This document shows positions 1 through 7,405 of a stretch of DNA of 64,000 nucleotides, one piece after another. This stretch comes from CAWATG01 sp963785035. GTDB lineage: Bacteria > Actinomycetota > Acidimicrobiia > IMCC26256 > CAWATG01. The DNA is taken from assembly GCA_963785035.1 (NCBI GenBank), contig CAWATG010000005.1:186001-250000 (forward strand), written 5' to 3'. Position numbers and translations under genes: made by a program. Under the pieces are notes generated by a model, which saw only the letters and a program-made list of their open reading frames with translations, was not told the origin of the DNA and did not search any database. The stretch's first letter is position 1; each line of letters begins with the position of its first letter.

Positions 1-228
1 ACGCCCGCTCCGTCGACACCAAAGACCTCATCGCCGACCCCAACGACAGCGATCCCCTCCACGACACCCGCTCCCACGACGACGGTGAAGCCTGCTCCAA
101 CACCACCGGCGAGTCCCCTGCGCCTGAGGGACGTGAGCACAACCAGTTCGCTCCGCGCTCTGCCGGTCAGCCTCCTCGGCGCATACGCCTGCCGGAGCGC
201 TCGCTGCACTGGCGTCATCGTCTCCTAG
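1..228 (+). CDS. 3' end of a Pro/Thr/Ala-rich protein (partial)
   Basis: The frame is open from the first base of the window to a TAG at 226. Its first ~45 residues are almost entirely Pro, Thr, Ala and Ser, with short TPAP and TTT runs. That composition is typical of extended linkers or wall-spanning stalks in secreted actinobacterial proteins. The last ~30 residues lose this bias and are not recognisable; given the many indels in this window they may be read out of frame. The 5' part lies outside the window, so no function is assigned. Confidence 0.45.
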   Translation, partial: TPAPSTPKTSSPTPTTAIPSTTPAPTTTVKPAPTPPASPLRLRDVSTTSSLRALPVSLLGAYACRSARCTGVIVS

Positions 229-291
229 CACGGCGCTGCCACACCAGCGCCCAGGATGATGGTTGTCACACCCCGCAGCGACAATCAGTGC

Positions 292-477
292 ATGACACAA
301 CAACTTCGACTCCTCGATGGCGGCAAGCGATCACAACCGATCCGGCGCAACGCCTGGCAGCTCGACGCCAAGACGCGCCGCATCGGTCGCAACGGCGTCG
401 CGCAGGCACGCCGGATGCTCGAGCAGGCCATGGAAGAAACCAGCGACACCGCGAGCGCACTCCCGAGAACCGGCTGA
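292..477 (+). CDS. Small basic conserved-type protein (61 aa)
   Basis: The 61-residue ORF starts at an ATG at 292, chosen over upstream in-frame starts because the protein-like part begins MTQQLRLLDG. The core WQLDAKTRRIGRNGVAQAR followed by an Arg/Leu helix resembles short uncharacterised actinobacterial proteins of the pattern L-L-D...W-x-L-D-x-x-T-R-x-x-G-x-x-G-x-x-x-A-R; this is recalled family knowledge, not a search result. It lies tail to tail with, and antisense to, the unusual C-terminal extension of the neighbouring mutase gene. This supports the idea that the mutase really ends near 515. Function unknown. Confidence 0.5.
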   Translation: MTQQLRLLDGGKRSQPIRRNAWQLDAKTRRIGRNGVAQARRMLEQAMEETSDTASALPRTG

Positions 478-2085
478 TCCTCGCCCGCGCGCTCCGCGCC
501 AACCTGGCTGACGCGCCGGCTGATAGACCCCGAACTCCTCGCGCAGCACGTCGCTGACCTCGCCCAACGTGGCGAAGTGCCGCAAGGCCTCCTTCATCGG
601 TACCAACAGGTTTTGCGTTCCTCGAGCCGCACTGCGCACGTCTTCGAGCGCCGCACTCACCGCCGCATTGTCACGGCGCGCTCGAAGCCCTGCCACACGG
701 GCGGCTTGGTCACGTTCGAGCTGTGGGTCGATAGCGAAGGTTTCGGCTCGCTCACCCTCGGTCTCGGTGAACTTGTTCACACCGACGATGATCTTCGAAC
801 CCGAATCGACGGCTTTGGCGTATTCGTACGCGGCACTCTCGATCTCGTCCTGCATGAAACCCGCCTCGATCGCGGCGACCGCTCCGCCCATCGCGTCAAT
901 GCGCTCGATGTAACGCCACGCCTCTTCCTCGACCGCGTTGGTCAGCGACTCGACAAAGTAGGACCCCGCAAGTGGGTCGACGGTATCGACCACTCCGGAC
1001 TCGTAGCCGATCACCTGCTGGGTCCGAAGAGCCAACTTGGCCGCCTGCTCAGTCGGCAACGACAAGGCCTCGTCGAAGCCGTTGGTGTGTAGCGACTGGG
1101 TACCACCCAGGACTGCCGCAAGCGCCTGCATTGCAGTCCGCACAATGTTGTTCTCAGGTTGCTGCGCAGTAAGGGTTGATCCGCCCGTCTGGGTATGGAA
1201 TCGGAGGAGCTTCGACTTTTCGTCCTTTGCGCCAAAGCGTTCACTCATGATGCGATACCACATTCGCCGAGCTGCCCGAAACTTCGCGACCTCCTCGAAG
1301 AAATTGCTGTGACCGTTCCAGAAGAACGACAACCGAGGAGCGAACTCGTCCACGGTCAACCCCGAGTCGATCGCCGCCTGCACGTAGGCGATGCCGTTCG
1401 AAAGCGTGAAAGCGATCTCCTGCACCGCGGTGCTGCCTGCCTCACGAATGTGGTAGCCCGAAATCGAGATCGTGTTCCACTGCGGGACACGCTCTTTGCA
1501 GTAGGCGAAGATGTCCGTGATGATCCGCATCGACTGACGCGGCGGGTAGATGTACGTGCCGCGCGCAACGTACTCCTTGAGGAGGTCGTTCTGGATCGTG
1601 CCACCGATCGCGGTGGAGGAAACGCCTTGCTTTTCTGCGACCAACTCGTAGAAGAGCAAGAGGATCGCGGCAGTCGAGTTGATCGTCATCGACGTGGTGA
1701 CCTTGTCGAGCGGCAAACCGCCCAAGAGGATCTCCATGTCCTCGAGTGAGTCGATCGCGACACCGACCTTGCCGACCTCGCCCTCAGCGCGGGGATGATC
1801 GGAGTCATACCCCATTTGGGTCGGGAGATCGAAGGCGCACGACAAGCCCGTTTGTCCGGCGCCCAGAAGGAAGTGGAATCGCTCGTTGGTCTCCGCCGCC
1901 GAACCAAATCCGGAGTACTGACGCATCGTCCAGGGTCGGGAGACGTACATCTTCTCATAGACACCCCTCGTGTAGGGCGCCTCACCGGGCCGACCCAAGG
2001 CACTCGCGGGGTCAAAGCCCTCAAGGTCCTCGGCCGTGTAGAGAGGCCGAATCTCGATACCAGAGTCCGTGCGGCGTTCGCTCAT
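331..2085 (-). CDS. Methylmalonyl-CoA mutase family protein, large (substrate-binding) subunit
   Basis: The protein is the TIM-barrel half of an adenosylcobalamin-dependent acyl-CoA mutase, which interconverts branched and linear acyl-CoA thioesters in propionate and branched-chain metabolism. The start is the ATG at 2085 (MSERRTDSG). Characteristic blocks are RPWTMRQYSGFGSA, the AGQTGLSCAFDLPTQMGYDSD stretch, YPPRQSMRIITDIF, SISGYHIREAG and the late LHTNGFDEALSLPTEQAA block. The Tyr in RQY and the Arg in SMRI occupy the positions given as Tyr89/Arg207 in methylmalonyl-CoA mutase; isobutyryl-CoA mutase has Phe/Gln there, so methylmalonyl-CoA is the better guess. There is no B12-binding domain, so a separate small subunit must exist elsewhere. 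Homologues usually stop soon after the FGVY motif. Here about 60 Arg-rich residues follow, probably a lost stop or an indel near 515. Confidence 0.88.
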   Translation of the reverse strand: MSERRTDSGIEIRPLYTAEDLEGFDPASALGRPGEAPYTRGVYEKMYVSRPWTMRQYSGFGSAAETNERFHFLLGAGQTGLSCAFDLPTQMGYDSDHPRAEGEVGKVGVAIDSLEDMEILLGGLPLDKVTTSMTINSTAAILLLFYELVAEKQGVSSTAIGGTIQNDLLKEYVARGTYIYPPRQSMRIITDIFAYCKERVPQWNTISISGYHIREAGSTAVQEIAFTLSNGIAYVQAAIDSGLTVDEFAPRLSFFWNGHSNFFEEVAKFRAARRMWYRIMSERFGAKDEKSKLLRFHTQTGGSTLTAQQPENNIVRTAMQALAAVLGGTQSLHTNGFDEALSLPTEQAAKLALRTQQVIGYESGVVDTVDPLAGSYFVESLTNAVEEEAWRYIERIDAMGGAVAAIEAGFMQDEIESAAYEYAKAVDSGSKIIVGVNKFTETEGERAETFAIDPQLERDQAARVAGLRARRDNAAVSAALEDVRSAARGTQNLLVPMKEALRHFATLGEVSDVLREEFGVYQPARQPGWRGARGRGSAGSRECARGVAGFFHGLLEHPACLRDAVATDAARLGVELPGVAPDRL

Positions 2086-2185
2086 GGGTTTCAGGCTATC
2101 CGTAGCCCTCAAATGGCCATGGCACAGGGATCGAAATTGGCCAAATATGCTCATGACGGACCCAATGTCTGCCGAAGGGACAGTG

Positions 2186-5100
2186 ATGAAATCCCTTCGG
2201 AAGAAAGACCTGCGCGGCAAGCCGGACCGTCCATTACCGGGCCGTGGCACGAGCGCGGGCTTTCGCTCCCGCGGGATTGCGATCGGACTTCTTATTGCCT
2301 GCGTCTCGGTCACTACCTTCTTTTGGAACCACTCCACCCGGGTGGCAAAGGAGCTCAACAACGATCACATCGTCGAGGTTGGCGAACAGGCCAAACAGGC
2401 GATTGCCAACCGCCTTCGAGCCAACGACGACTTCACCAAAAGTGGCACGTCGGTCCTCGAAGCCGCTGCAGACGAAGGCGACCGGGCGTTCCGAGTCGGT
2501 ACGGTGACCAGCGCCATTCCAGGGTTGCTCCGGCTGTATCCCGGGTTGGAAGTGGTGTGGGTCGTTGGGCACGAACCTGGGGGAACCCCGAGCATCAAGG
2601 GATTCGCGCCCCCGATCGATGGGTGGAAACAGTTCGACCTTGCATCGTTTTCGGCACCTGGCGGCGTGTTCGACGTCACCCGCGACACCGGTAAATCGGC
2701 GCTGTCAGACACGTTTGACTTCCGACCTCCCCTGCCCGCCGGCGCTGTTGCGACCGAGGCCAACACGAAATCCATTCGCGGTATCGCAATGTTCTGGCCG
2801 GTGTATTCGGGACCTTCAAGTACGGTCGACGAACGTCGTGCGAATCTCTTCGGTTGGCTCGGAGGCATCCTCAGCGCCGATGCCTGGCTCGAAGGGGCCT
2901 TCGCCAACGCAACGTCAGTGGGAACCGCTCAGGTCTACCTCGGCACAGGCGCCGACAAGCAGCTGTACGGGTCGTACCGTGCGAAGAACCTGGATATAGC
3001 CCAGCGCGACGCCACGGTCCACGCGGCGACGGTCGAGCTGCTCGGCAAGACGTGGACCATCCACTACACGCCGGCGACCACGAGCGAAAGTGGGCAACTC
3101 GCCAACGCTCGCACCGCACTCCTGATCATGGGACTCGGGGTGAGTGTTCTCGTCTTCCTGCTTGCGTGGTGGCTGCAGCGCAGCGCGGTCCGAGCGCAGG
3201 CCCACCTCGATGACGCGACCCGTTCGCTCCTGGAAAACGAGGAGCGTCACCGAGCGTTGCTACAAGCCTCCACCGACATGATCGTGGTACTCGACAGCAA
3301 CGGGATCGTCACGTACGCCAGCGCGGCATCGATCACGATCCTCGGTATCGATGCCGCCGACGCGATCGGTCTGAACGCCTTCGATTTCATCGCTCCCGAA
3401 AACCAGGAGGAAGCGCTCGGCCGTCTGGACTTCCTCTCCCAGCCGAACGCATTCACCGCCCCGCTGCAATGGCAACTGCAACGGGCCGACGGCACCTGGG
3501 TGTGGGTTGAAATCGTTGCGACGAGCCACCTCCACAACTCCGCCATCAACGGCATCATCGTCAACATCCGCGATATCGACGAGCGTCGCCGCACCGAAGC
3601 GGACCTCCAGGAGGCGGAGGAGCGGTTCCGTAGCGCCTTCGACGAAGCGCCCATCGGCATCATCCTCACCGATCCGGATGGCAGGACGATGCGTGTCAAT
3701 AAGGCGTACTGCGACATCTTCGGGCGAACCCAAGCAGAACTCGTCGGCAAGCCGATGGGCCTGATCTTCCACCCCGAGTTCCTTCAAGATCACAGCCCAG
3801 ATCTCAGAAGGCTGCTCAACGGCACCATCTCGAACTACCGCATCGAACGTCAGTGCATCCACGCCGAGGGCTACACCGTCTGGGTATCGATCAGCACTTC
3901 GGTGGTGCGTGGCGCCGACGGGAAACCCCTGTACTTCGTCGGCCAGATGGAAGACATCACCGAACGCAAGGCAATCGCCGAGAGACTCGCACACCAGGCA
4001 ATTCACGATCCGCTCACGGGCTTGCCCAACCGGGTTCTGTTCATGGACCGCGTGAGCCAGGCACTCATCCATTGCCAGACCAGCGGACTTCGGTGCGTCG
4101 TGCTGTTCCTCGACCTCGACCGGTTCAAGTTCGTCAACGACAGCCTCGGGCACGCCGCAGGTGACCGCCTCCTCAGCACCATCGGTGACCGGCTCCGCAA
4201 CGCCTTGCGCCCCAATGACACGGTGGCGCGCTTCGGTGGCGACGAATTCACCGTGTTGTGCGAGGACATCGAAGACGAGCATGGCGCGATCGACGTCGCA
4301 CAACGGATCGAAGCAGTCTTCGAAGACATCGTCTCGCTTCCCGATGGTCTCGAAACGTTCGTCACCGTGAGTATCGGTGTGGCGCTTTCCGGAGATAGCG
4401 ACGAACCCGACACGCCTGAGTCTCTCGTGCGCAACGCCGACGCTGCGATGTACAGGGCCAAGGAGCAGGGACGCAACCGCTGGGCCCTCTTCGACGAAGG
4501 AACCCGTCACGCGGCCGTCAACGTCCTCCAGACCGGAAACGACCTGCACCGAGCACTCGAGCGCGACGAGTTCCGCGTCTACTACCAGCCCATCATCGAT
4601 CTGGAGACTGGCCAGATCAGTGGCTTCGAAGCCTTGGTGCGCTGGCTCCACCCCGAACGCGGCCTCATCCCGCCCGACCAGTTCATCGGGCTGAGCGAGG
4701 ACACCGGCCTCATCGTTCCCTTGGGGCGCTGGGTCCTTACCGCGGCATGCCAACAGCTCGCCACATGGCAGGCCAAGACCACGGATAGACCACCACTGAC
4801 GATGTCGGTCAACCTCTCGCCACGCCAGCTCGCCGAACCGAAGTTCCCCGAGCAGGTCGCTCGCATCCTCGAGAACAGCGGCGTGCGTCCCGGAACGGTT
4901 TGGTTGGAGATCACCGAGGGCACACTGGCTCGCGACGCCAAATCTGCTGTCAGCGCGCTGCGTGCCCTGCGGGCGCAGGGCGTCCACCTGTCAGTCGACG
5001 ACTTTGGAACCGGATACTCCTCGATGAGCTATCTCAAGCGCTATCCGGTGGAAGCGCTCAAGGTCGACCGGTCGTTCGTGGACGGGCTCGGCACCGAAAC

Positions 5101-5326
5101 CGACGACACGGCGCTGGTAACTGCCACGGTCAGCCTTGCGCACGCGCTGGGACTGCGCGCAATCGCCGAGGGCGTCGAGACCCCGACACAGTTGGCCGAA
5201 CTGCGAACCTTGGGCTGCGAGTACGGCCAGGGCTACCTCTTCGGACGACCACAGCCTGCGCAGGCATTCGGCGATTCGCCGTCTTTGGAGGACATCGCAT
5301 GGGAGTCCATGCGTTCCAACCACTGA
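2186..5326 (+). CDS. Membrane-bound CHASE-PAS-PAS-GGDEF-EAL cyclic-di-GMP enzyme
   Basis: A protein of about 1046 residues that should make and/or degrade cyclic di-GMP. The ATG at 2186 is chosen because AAGGGA lies five bases upstream; longer starts overlap the divergent mutase gene. Order: TM helix (~25-42), an extracytoplasmic CHASE-like sensor (~45-305, with LYPGLEVVWVVG), a second TM helix (ALLIMGLGVSVLVFLLAWW), two PAS domains with PAC ends (~360-600), GGDEF and EAL. The cyclase site is intact (RFGGDEF) and RPND lies five residues before it, matching an inhibitory RxxD site. The EAL domain keeps FEALVRW, LEITEGT, DDFGTGYSS, KVDRSFV and EGVET, so phosphodiesterase activity is likely. The last codons lie inside a 36-bp sequence repeated at 6480, which bounds a toxin-antitoxin island. 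Confidence 0.93.
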   Translation: MKSLRKKDLRGKPDRPLPGRGTSAGFRSRGIAIGLLIACVSVTTFFWNHSTRVAKELNNDHIVEVGEQAKQAIANRLRANDDFTKSGTSVLEAAADEGDRAFRVGTVTSAIPGLLRLYPGLEVVWVVGHEPGGTPSIKGFAPPIDGWKQFDLASFSAPGGVFDVTRDTGKSALSDTFDFRPPLPAGAVATEANTKSIRGIAMFWPVYSGPSSTVDERRANLFGWLGGILSADAWLEGAFANATSVGTAQVYLGTGADKQLYGSYRAKNLDIAQRDATVHAATVELLGKTWTIHYTPATTSESGQLANARTALLIMGLGVSVLVFLLAWWLQRSAVRAQAHLDDATRSLLENEERHRALLQASTDMIVVLDSNGIVTYASAASITILGIDAADAIGLNAFDFIAPENQEEALGRLDFLSQPNAFTAPLQWQLQRADGTWVWVEIVATSHLHNSAINGIIVNIRDIDERRRTEADLQEAEERFRSAFDEAPIGIILTDPDGRTMRVNKAYCDIFGRTQAELVGKPMGLIFHPEFLQDHSPDLRRLLNGTISNYRIERQCIHAEGYTVWVSISTSVVRGADGKPLYFVGQMEDITERKAIAERLAHQAIHDPLTGLPNRVLFMDRVSQALIHCQTSGLRCVVLFLDLDRFKFVNDSLGHAAGDRLLSTIGDRLRNALRPNDTVARFGGDEFTVLCEDIEDEHGAIDVAQRIEAVFEDIVSLPDGLETFVTVSIGVALSGDSDEPDTPESLVRNADAAMYRAKEQGRNRWALFDEGTRHAAVNVLQTGNDLHRALERDEFRVYYQPIIDLETGQISGFEALVRWLHPERGLIPPDQFIGLSEDTGLIVPLGRWVLTAACQQLATWQAKTTDRPPLTMSVNLSPRQLAEPKFPEQVARILENSGVRPGTVWLEITEGTLARDAKSAVSALRALRAQGVHLSVDDFGTGYSSMSYLKRYPVEALKVDRSFVDGLGTETDDTALVTATVSLAHALGLRAIAEGVETPTQLAELRTLGCEYGQGYLFGRPQPAQAFGDSPSLEDIAWESMRSNH

Positions 5327-5337
5327 CACGCTCTGTC
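5302..5337 (+). repeat. Direct repeat, left copy (3' end of the GGDEF-EAL gene)
   Basis: These 36 bases cover the last codons of the GGDEF/EAL gene (ESMRSNH, stop) and a few bases beyond. The same sequence recurs in the same orientation at 6480-6515 with three differences, all transitions. A gene 3' end duplicated on the far side of a small accessory island is the layout left by site-specific integration (attL/attR). No integrase gene is visible. Just downstream, CTGACA and TGTCAG form a short hairpin (5323-5343). Confidence 0.75.
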
Positions 5338-5461
5338 TGTCAGTCGGTTCACAACGTCAGCGAAGTTCTCTGCAGCACAACGAACGTTGATCCGGCCTGC
5401 AGTTGCCGACCGACAGGCAACGCATGGCTCCGAACGCCGCTTCGACGAAGTTGCGCCTGGT

Positions 5462-5486
5462 GCGTCGGTGTATATAGGTCCGACGC
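5462..5486. other. Short inverted repeat downstream of the toxin gene
   Basis: Arms GCGTCGG (5462-5468) and CCGACGC (5480-5486) flank an 11-base AT-rich loop containing TATATA. The hairpin lies 3' of the minus-strand toxin gene and inside the island. It could act as a transcription terminator, although no T-run follows, or as a protein-binding site. Confidence 0.35.
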
Positions 5487-5516
5487 TGGCACACCCGAGC
5501 CCGAACTGCCGAGTCG

Positions 5517-5948
5517 TCAGACCCCACCGCCCGCGAGGTAGTCGTGCCAGGCCTGAACGGCTTCGGCCTTCGTGAGGCGCTCGATGGCGGCGGGCTCGAT
5601 CCCGACCTTCTTCACGAGGTTGCGCATGAGGTCGTACGGGATTTCGTTGCCGGCGCCGCGCATTGGCTCCGGCTGCGGCCGGGGTGGCTTCGCTCCCCGT
5701 TCGACGCAGGCCCAGAAGTCGGGCTCGCTCACGCGCAGTTCGTCGCGCAGGATGTGCGACACCATGCTCGGGTCGTCGTACTGACCCGTGCCGTGCGAGA
5801 TTCGAGTGGCGAGCACGGTGCCATCGGAGAGCGCGAGCGTGTAGCGCTCGTGGTCGCCCTGCTTCTTCGTACCGCGAGCGGTGCCCTTCGGTTCCCAACC
5901 TTCGGTTTCGACGAACGTGCGGAGCGCGCTGCAGGGCAGCGGCCGCAT
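5517..5948 (-). CDS. HicA-like toxin of a toxin-antitoxin pair
   Basis: This 143-residue protein starts at an ATG (5948) that shares one base with the stop of the upstream antitoxin gene (TGATG), so the two are probably translationally coupled. The N-terminal part (MRPLPCSALRTFVETEGWEP, then KKQGDHERYTL, then TRISHGTGQYDD, then VSHILRDELRVSE) follows the HicA mRNA-interferase plan: a short beta sheet, a Gly-x-His-x-x-Tyr strand and a His in the position of the catalytic residue. The family would cut or block mRNA in the cytoplasm until bound by the antitoxin. The C-terminal ~60 residues (after RPQPEP) are longer than in classic HicA and are not recognised. Assignment rests on motif similarity and context. 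Confidence 0.55.
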   Translation of the reverse strand: MRPLPCSALRTFVETEGWEPKGTARGTKKQGDHERYTLALSDGTVLATRISHGTGQYDDPSMVSHILRDELRVSEPDFWACVERGAKPPRPQPEPMRGAGNEIPYDLMRNLVKKVGIEPAAIERLTKAEAVQAWHDYLAGGGV

Positions 5949-6394
5949 CACACGCCGAACACGATGGCGCTCAAAGCCGCACGATCGGCTGCGTACGCCA
6001 CGATGCGGTGCACGACCTCTGCGTTCGAACGGTGATTCGGCGCGTGTCGCAGTTCGGACAGCCACAGGTCCGCGTAATCGATGAGCGCATCAAGGAACTC
6101 GTCCTCGGCTTGGTCGAGCGACTCGCCCACGGCGTGAACCGGCACGTCGTCGAGCCAGAGGGAGAACTGGCCGTCGTGCACGCTTGACCGCACAGCAAAC
6201 GGCGCACGATCGGCGAGAGCTGCGTCATAGGCAGCGCGGGTAACGAGGACAAACGTCTGCTCCTCGCGCTGTACGACCGCGACACCACCGTTGGCTGCCT
6301 CGTCGAGCAGGCCGCTGAAGTTGTCACGGGCCTCGCGAGACTTGAACTGGTGGCCGACGTGGAATGTAGAAATGGGTGCGGAGGATTTCGCCAT
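5948..6394 (-). CDS. Antitoxin with Phd/YefM-like N-terminus and HicB-like C-terminus
   Basis: This 148-residue protein lies immediately upstream of the HicA-like toxin gene. The ATG at 6394 is preferred to the upstream in-frame start because the longer form would translate the GGTACC repeats as WYQWYQWY. Residues ~15-55 (SREARDNFSGLLDEAANGG, VVQREEQTFVLVTR) resemble the DNA-binding and dimerisation part of Phd/YefM antitoxins. Residues ~75-115 (FSLWLDDVPVHAVGESL, EDEFLDALIDYADLW) resemble the HicB partial RNase-H-like fold. It should neutralise the toxin and repress its own promoter. The three GGTACC sites eight bases upstream are the obvious operator candidate. No Shine-Dalgarno sequence is visible between them and the ATG. 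Confidence 0.55.
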   Translation of the reverse strand: MAKSSAPISTFHVGHQFKSREARDNFSGLLDEAANGGVAVVQREEQTFVLVTRAAYDAALADRAPFAVRSSVHDGQFSLWLDDVPVHAVGESLDQAEDEFLDALIDYADLWLSELRHAPNHRSNAEVVHRIVAYAADRAALSAIVFGV

Positions 6395-6401
6395 GCTCTG
6401 A

Positions 6402-6428
6402 TGGTACCACTGGTACCACTGGTACCAA
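6402..6428 (-). promoter_or_regulatory. Three 9-bp iterons (GGTACC palindromes), likely antitoxin operator
   Basis: The unit TGGTACCAC occurs at 6402-6410 and 6411-6419 and as TGGTACCAA at 6420-6428, so the 6-bp palindrome GGTACC recurs every 9 bp. The array ends eight bases before the antitoxin ATG. This position and symmetry fit binding of an autorepressing antitoxin. The spacing is just under one helical turn. Confidence 0.6.
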
Positions 6429-6479
6429 ATTACCTCGTCTCGGGCCCGTGGGGGCTTCCCTTGCAGTGCCACCCTCACA

Positions 6480-6515
6480 GGAGTCCGTGCGTTCCAGCCA
6501 CTGACACACTCTGTC
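6480..6515 (+). repeat. Direct repeat, right copy (bounds the toxin-antitoxin island)
   Basis: This is the second copy of the 36-bp sequence at 5302-5337, same orientation, three transitions different. It could be read as ESVRSSH followed by the same stop. It lies 86 bases upstream of the antitoxin start, so the ~1.14-kb segment between the copies holds exactly the toxin-antitoxin pair, its operator and a hairpin. Confidence 0.75.
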
Positions 6516-6630
6516 GCAATCTGTTACAGTTCTTCACGCGCTTCCCGCCGAGACTTCCCCGCTGACCACTCCCGATCGAGCGCTTCGATCACTGCCGTTC
6601 CCCGGCGCTTCTCACAGCGGAGGATTCACG

Positions 6631-7284
6631 ATGCCTGTTCCAACACCGTCGGCACCCGCACCACCCGCACCACCAACGCTCACTATCTGCGCGTGGCCCG
6701 ACCCCGTCCTCGACACCATGGGTTACGACCCCCGATCGTCCTACGTCGAGACCTTCTGGCTCTCGGCCCTCGGTCCCACCGCGCTGCTACTCCTGCGACA
6801 TCTCGCCAACCGCTTCGACACCGAGACCGGCATGCTCGAGATCTCGATCGGAGAAACGTCGCGAGTCCTCGGACTGGGCGCACGCGAAGGAACCTCCTCC
6901 CCGCTTCGCAAGTGCATCGACCGACTCACCCGCTTCGACCTCGCCTGCAGCGACGGATTGACCACCCACGCGGTACGGCGAAACCTTCCCGCACTCAACC
7001 CACGACACGTCAAACGCCTTCCCACCTCCCTGCAGCACCAGCACGAGGCCTGGCTCGCCACCAGCAGTGCCGATGACATCAACGCCGTTGCCGGTACCGT
7101 CCGACGGCCGGCATTCCGCCTCGCCTTCGTCCTCTTCGAGCAGGGAAATGACCCGGTCCACGTCGAACGAACGCTGCTCGCGTCAGGCTTTCATCCTGCG
7201 GTGTGTCGGGAAGGAACCCGGTGGGCCTACGAGCGCCACAGCCAAGCGCTCGCAGCCCTCGAATCCACCAACACAGCCGCCTGA
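6631..7284 (+). CDS. Hypothetical protein, possible winged-helix-like core
   Basis: A 217-residue protein starting at ATG 6631, with GGAGG seven bases upstream. A Pro/Ala-rich leader (~16 residues) precedes a compact alpha-helical protein. The part from ~55 to 125 (LGPTALLLLRHLANRF, SIGETSRVLGLGA, SPLRKCIDRLTRFDLA) has the look of a helix-turn-helix or winged-helix fold, in which a strand-helix segment tests gene-end context (GETSRVLG). No enzymatic motif, signal peptide or membrane helix is seen. It stands alone between the toxin-antitoxin island and the rhodanese-ThiF gene. Function unknown. Confidence 0.7.
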   Translation: MPVPTPSAPAPPAPPTLTICAWPDPVLDTMGYDPRSSYVETFWLSALGPTALLLLRHLANRFDTETGMLEISIGETSRVLGLGAREGTSSPLRKCIDRLTRFDLACSDGLTTHAVRRNLPALNPRHVKRLPTSLQHQHEAWLATSSADDINAVAGTVRRPAFRLAFVLFEQGNDPVHVERTLLASGFHPAVCREGTRWAYERHSQALAALESTNTAA

Positions 7285-7405
7285 AACGCTCGCGTCGGCC
7301 ACAGCCGGCCAGAGATGGGGCCGTGGTTGGGAATAGAAGGGCGGCGCGGTAGCCTTTTCATCTGGACACGCCTCCCACTGAGGCCCCGCAATCGAGGACA
7401 CGATC

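Noticed and set aside
3260..4987. Long minus-strand ORF (575 codons) opposite the GGDEF/EAL gene
   Set aside because: It is a shadow of a real gene in GC-rich DNA. The plus-strand frame has complete GGDEF and EAL motifs, and the antisense translation has no recognisable domain.
6402..6428. GGTACC repeats translated as WYQWYQWYHQ in a longer antitoxin
   Set aside because: The extension is only a reading of the iterons. The ATG at 6394 gives the antitoxin-like N-terminus, and the repeats make better sense as an operator.
5302..6515. Insertion sequence or prophage remnant
   Set aside because: No transposase, integrase, terminal inverted repeats or phage genes are present; only the toxin-antitoxin pair lies between the direct repeats.
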